Assembly: GCF_005280585.1 (NCBI RefSeq)
Contig: NZ_SZVO01000015.1
Span: 1 to 64,000, forward strand
Direction: 5' to 3'
Length of the DNA: 64,000 nt
From: Dyadobacter frigoris
Lineage (GTDB): Bacteria; Bacteroidota; Bacteroidia; Cytophagales; Spirosomataceae
Shown here: positions 63,070 to 64,000 of the stretch, one piece after another
How the letters are laid out: each line of letters opens with the position of its first letter
How positions within the stretch are numbered: position 1 is the stretch's first letter
The notes under the pieces: generated by a model
Seen by the model: only the letters and a program-made list of their open reading frames with translations
Told to the model about the DNA's origin: nothing
The model's database searches: none
Program-made: the position numbers and the translations under genes

Positions 63070-63834
63070 TCAATGCATTTTACCCCACATTCTCCCCATA
63101 TTTTTTGGAAAAAACACCAGACCGATCTGCGCATATAACTGGTTGGCTTTAAATGACGGCAAATCGGTGACTTTCACATCATCTCCCCGCCATCTTCCCA
63201 TCCTCGCCAACGGTAAATGATATGTCACTTTACTGCTGATGTAAACTTTGTCATATACTTTTGGAAATAAATTCATCTTGTAATCAACCCCGATTCCGGC
63301 GTGTAAATTAAAACTGCCATTATGCAATTTCGCAGACCGGTAACCATTTGGATTGGAAACAACCTGTGCAAAACTTGCTGTTTGATCATTTTTTACTTTC
63401 ACCTGATATAACATCAGATCCCAGCCAATGGGTATCAAAACATTCCAGTGCGTGGAATTTACAAATTTTGGACTTGCATCCACTCCAATTCCAATTCCCC
63501 TAAAAGAACCCTTACTCTGATTATCATCGTTATTATACTTAGTAGAATTCATTAAAATCAGTCGACTTTCAGCAAAGAATTTCTTTGTCTCAATTCTTTT
63601 GGCAAGAACAATTGAAGCCATTAAATTTTCAAAAGGCTTGATATTTAAAGCCTTCATCTGATTTCGTATCGCTTTAAAACTACTGTTGGATAAAACCCCG
63701 AATTCAGCGTAAACGGCCATACCGCTCATGAATTTTTTGGGTGCCGTTCCGGTGGTATCAGAAATTGTCTGTGCGTTTGAAATGTTGATAAAAAAGGCAG
63801 AGAAAAGAATAGTCAAAAGTAATTTGTTTTTCAT
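63070..63834 (-). CDS. Exported outer-membrane-beta-barrel-type protein
   Basis: This 254-residue protein has a Sec signal (about residues 1-21, ending SNAQT). The mature chain has repeated amphipathic beta strands (FFAESRLILMNSTKYNN, SFRGIGIGVDASPKF, SFNLHAGIGVDYKMNLF, DKVYISSKVTYHLPLA, LYAQIGLVFFP) like outer-membrane barrel proteins in this phylum. No specific family or function is recognised. Its start overlaps the stop of an upstream partial frame by ATGA. Confidence 0.7.
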   Translation of the reverse strand: MKNKLLLTILFSAFFINISNAQTISDTTGTAPKKFMSGMAVYAEFGVLSNSSFKAIRNQMKALNIKPFENLMASIVLAKRIETKKFFAESRLILMNSTKYNNDDNQSKGSFRGIGIGVDASPKFVNSTHWNVLIPIGWDLMLYQVKVKNDQTASFAQVVSNPNGYRSAKLHNGSFNLHAGIGVDYKMNLFPKVYDKVYISSKVTYHLPLARMGRWRGDDVKVTDLPSFKANQLYAQIGLVFFPKNMGRMWGKMH

Positions 63835-64000
63835 ATCGGGATAAGTTGAAGTGTTTGCAATCCGGTACTGATGAAAGTCTGTTTCTTATCAATATTCATT
63901 ACTTTTGCATTGTAACAGATTAGCTCTTGTTCGAGCAAATATTGTACCAGTGAATTTACCGAAAGTGACAGAGATGAGTGAAAGAATAAAAACCGGCGAC
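63831..64000 (-). CDS. Partial gene at window edge (unidentified)
   Basis: On the minus strand a frame open from the window edge encodes about 55 residues, including SVNSLVQYLLEQELICYN and IDKKQTFISTGLQTLQLIPI, and ends in TGA. That TGA overlaps the ATG of the next gene (63834) as ATGA, a typical coupled arrangement. The beginning lies outside the window and I do not recognise the family. Confidence 0.4.
   Translation of the reverse strand, partial: RRFLFFHSSLSLSVNSLVQYLLEQELICYNAKVMNIDKKQTFISTGLQTLQLIPI

Noticed and set aside
1..64000. tRNA, rRNA or prophage genes
   Set aside because: I looked for tRNA-like cloverleaf gaps, rRNA blocks and phage structural genes and found none.

Overview
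The window looks like a chromosomal segment of a Bacteroidota bacterium of the Cytophagales, most like Dyadobacter/Spirosomaceae. This rests on the gene set: an ECF sigma factor, FecR, SusC and SusD series; DUF2851; a Bacteroidota-type AMP nucleosidase; glycoside hydrolases of the GH140 and GH39 types; many Sec-exported enzymes ending their signal in A-Q; and AT-rich intergenic DNA without Shine-Dalgarno-type sites. The genus is an inference. I saw no rRNA, tRNA or CRISPR array.

Layout. 1-4.1 kb: the end of an IS5-type transposase, then a divergent katA / oxyR pair (peroxide defence) with a D-lactate dehydrogenase behind oxyR. 4.1-15.9 kb: housekeeping and scattered genes (MtgA, DUF2851, tRNA nucleotidyltransferase, GDPD, group II truncated globin, J-domain protein, GH140-like hydrolase, AMP nucleosidase, MarR-YceI, Maf). 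15.9-26.4 kb: GH13 enzyme, SMP-30 lactonase, envelope proteins, GtrA, thiolase, MHS-type transporter with a small membrane partner, a CBM9-like protein and a 7-bladed lactonase. 26.4-30.1 kb: a HicAB pair (HicA is only 59 codons), a large serine hydrolase/D-aminoacylase fusion and an orphan antitoxin-like gene.

30.5-49.2 kb is the most interesting part. A run of same-strand genes encodes a SelA/DGL-like PLP enzyme, an amidohydrolase, RidA, a quinoprotein-like dehydrogenase fused to cytochrome c, a cytochrome c, a second such dehydrogenase, a second RidA, an ECF sigma factor, FecR, SusC, SusD, a RidA remnant, a second amidohydrolase, an RraA-like aldolase and a BASS-type transporter. Nearly every enzyme carries a Sec or Tat export signal, including families (PLP lyase, RidA, RraA) that are normally cytoplasmic. 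Read together this suggests a catabolic pathway run in the periplasm: SusCD import, oxidation to an (amino)sugar acid with electrons going to cytochrome c, deacylation, PLP-dependent ammonia elimination, enamine hydrolysis by RidA, aldol cleavage by RraA, and uptake of a small acid by the symporter. The substrate is not known.

50.1-57.0 kb is a thiamine operon (thiS, thiC, tenI-like, thiE, thiG, thiH, thiF/moeB-like) behind a TPP riboswitch, interrupted by a palindromic repeat spacer. 57-64 kb holds an AraC regulator, a nitrilase-family amidase, a GH39-like enzyme, a TauE/SafE transporter, an isolated nuoA, a ~245-bp tandem repeat and an outer-membrane-type protein. Several palindromic repeat families cluster between 49.2 and 63.1 kb, including one 205-bp element with perfect 19-bp terminal inverted repeats.
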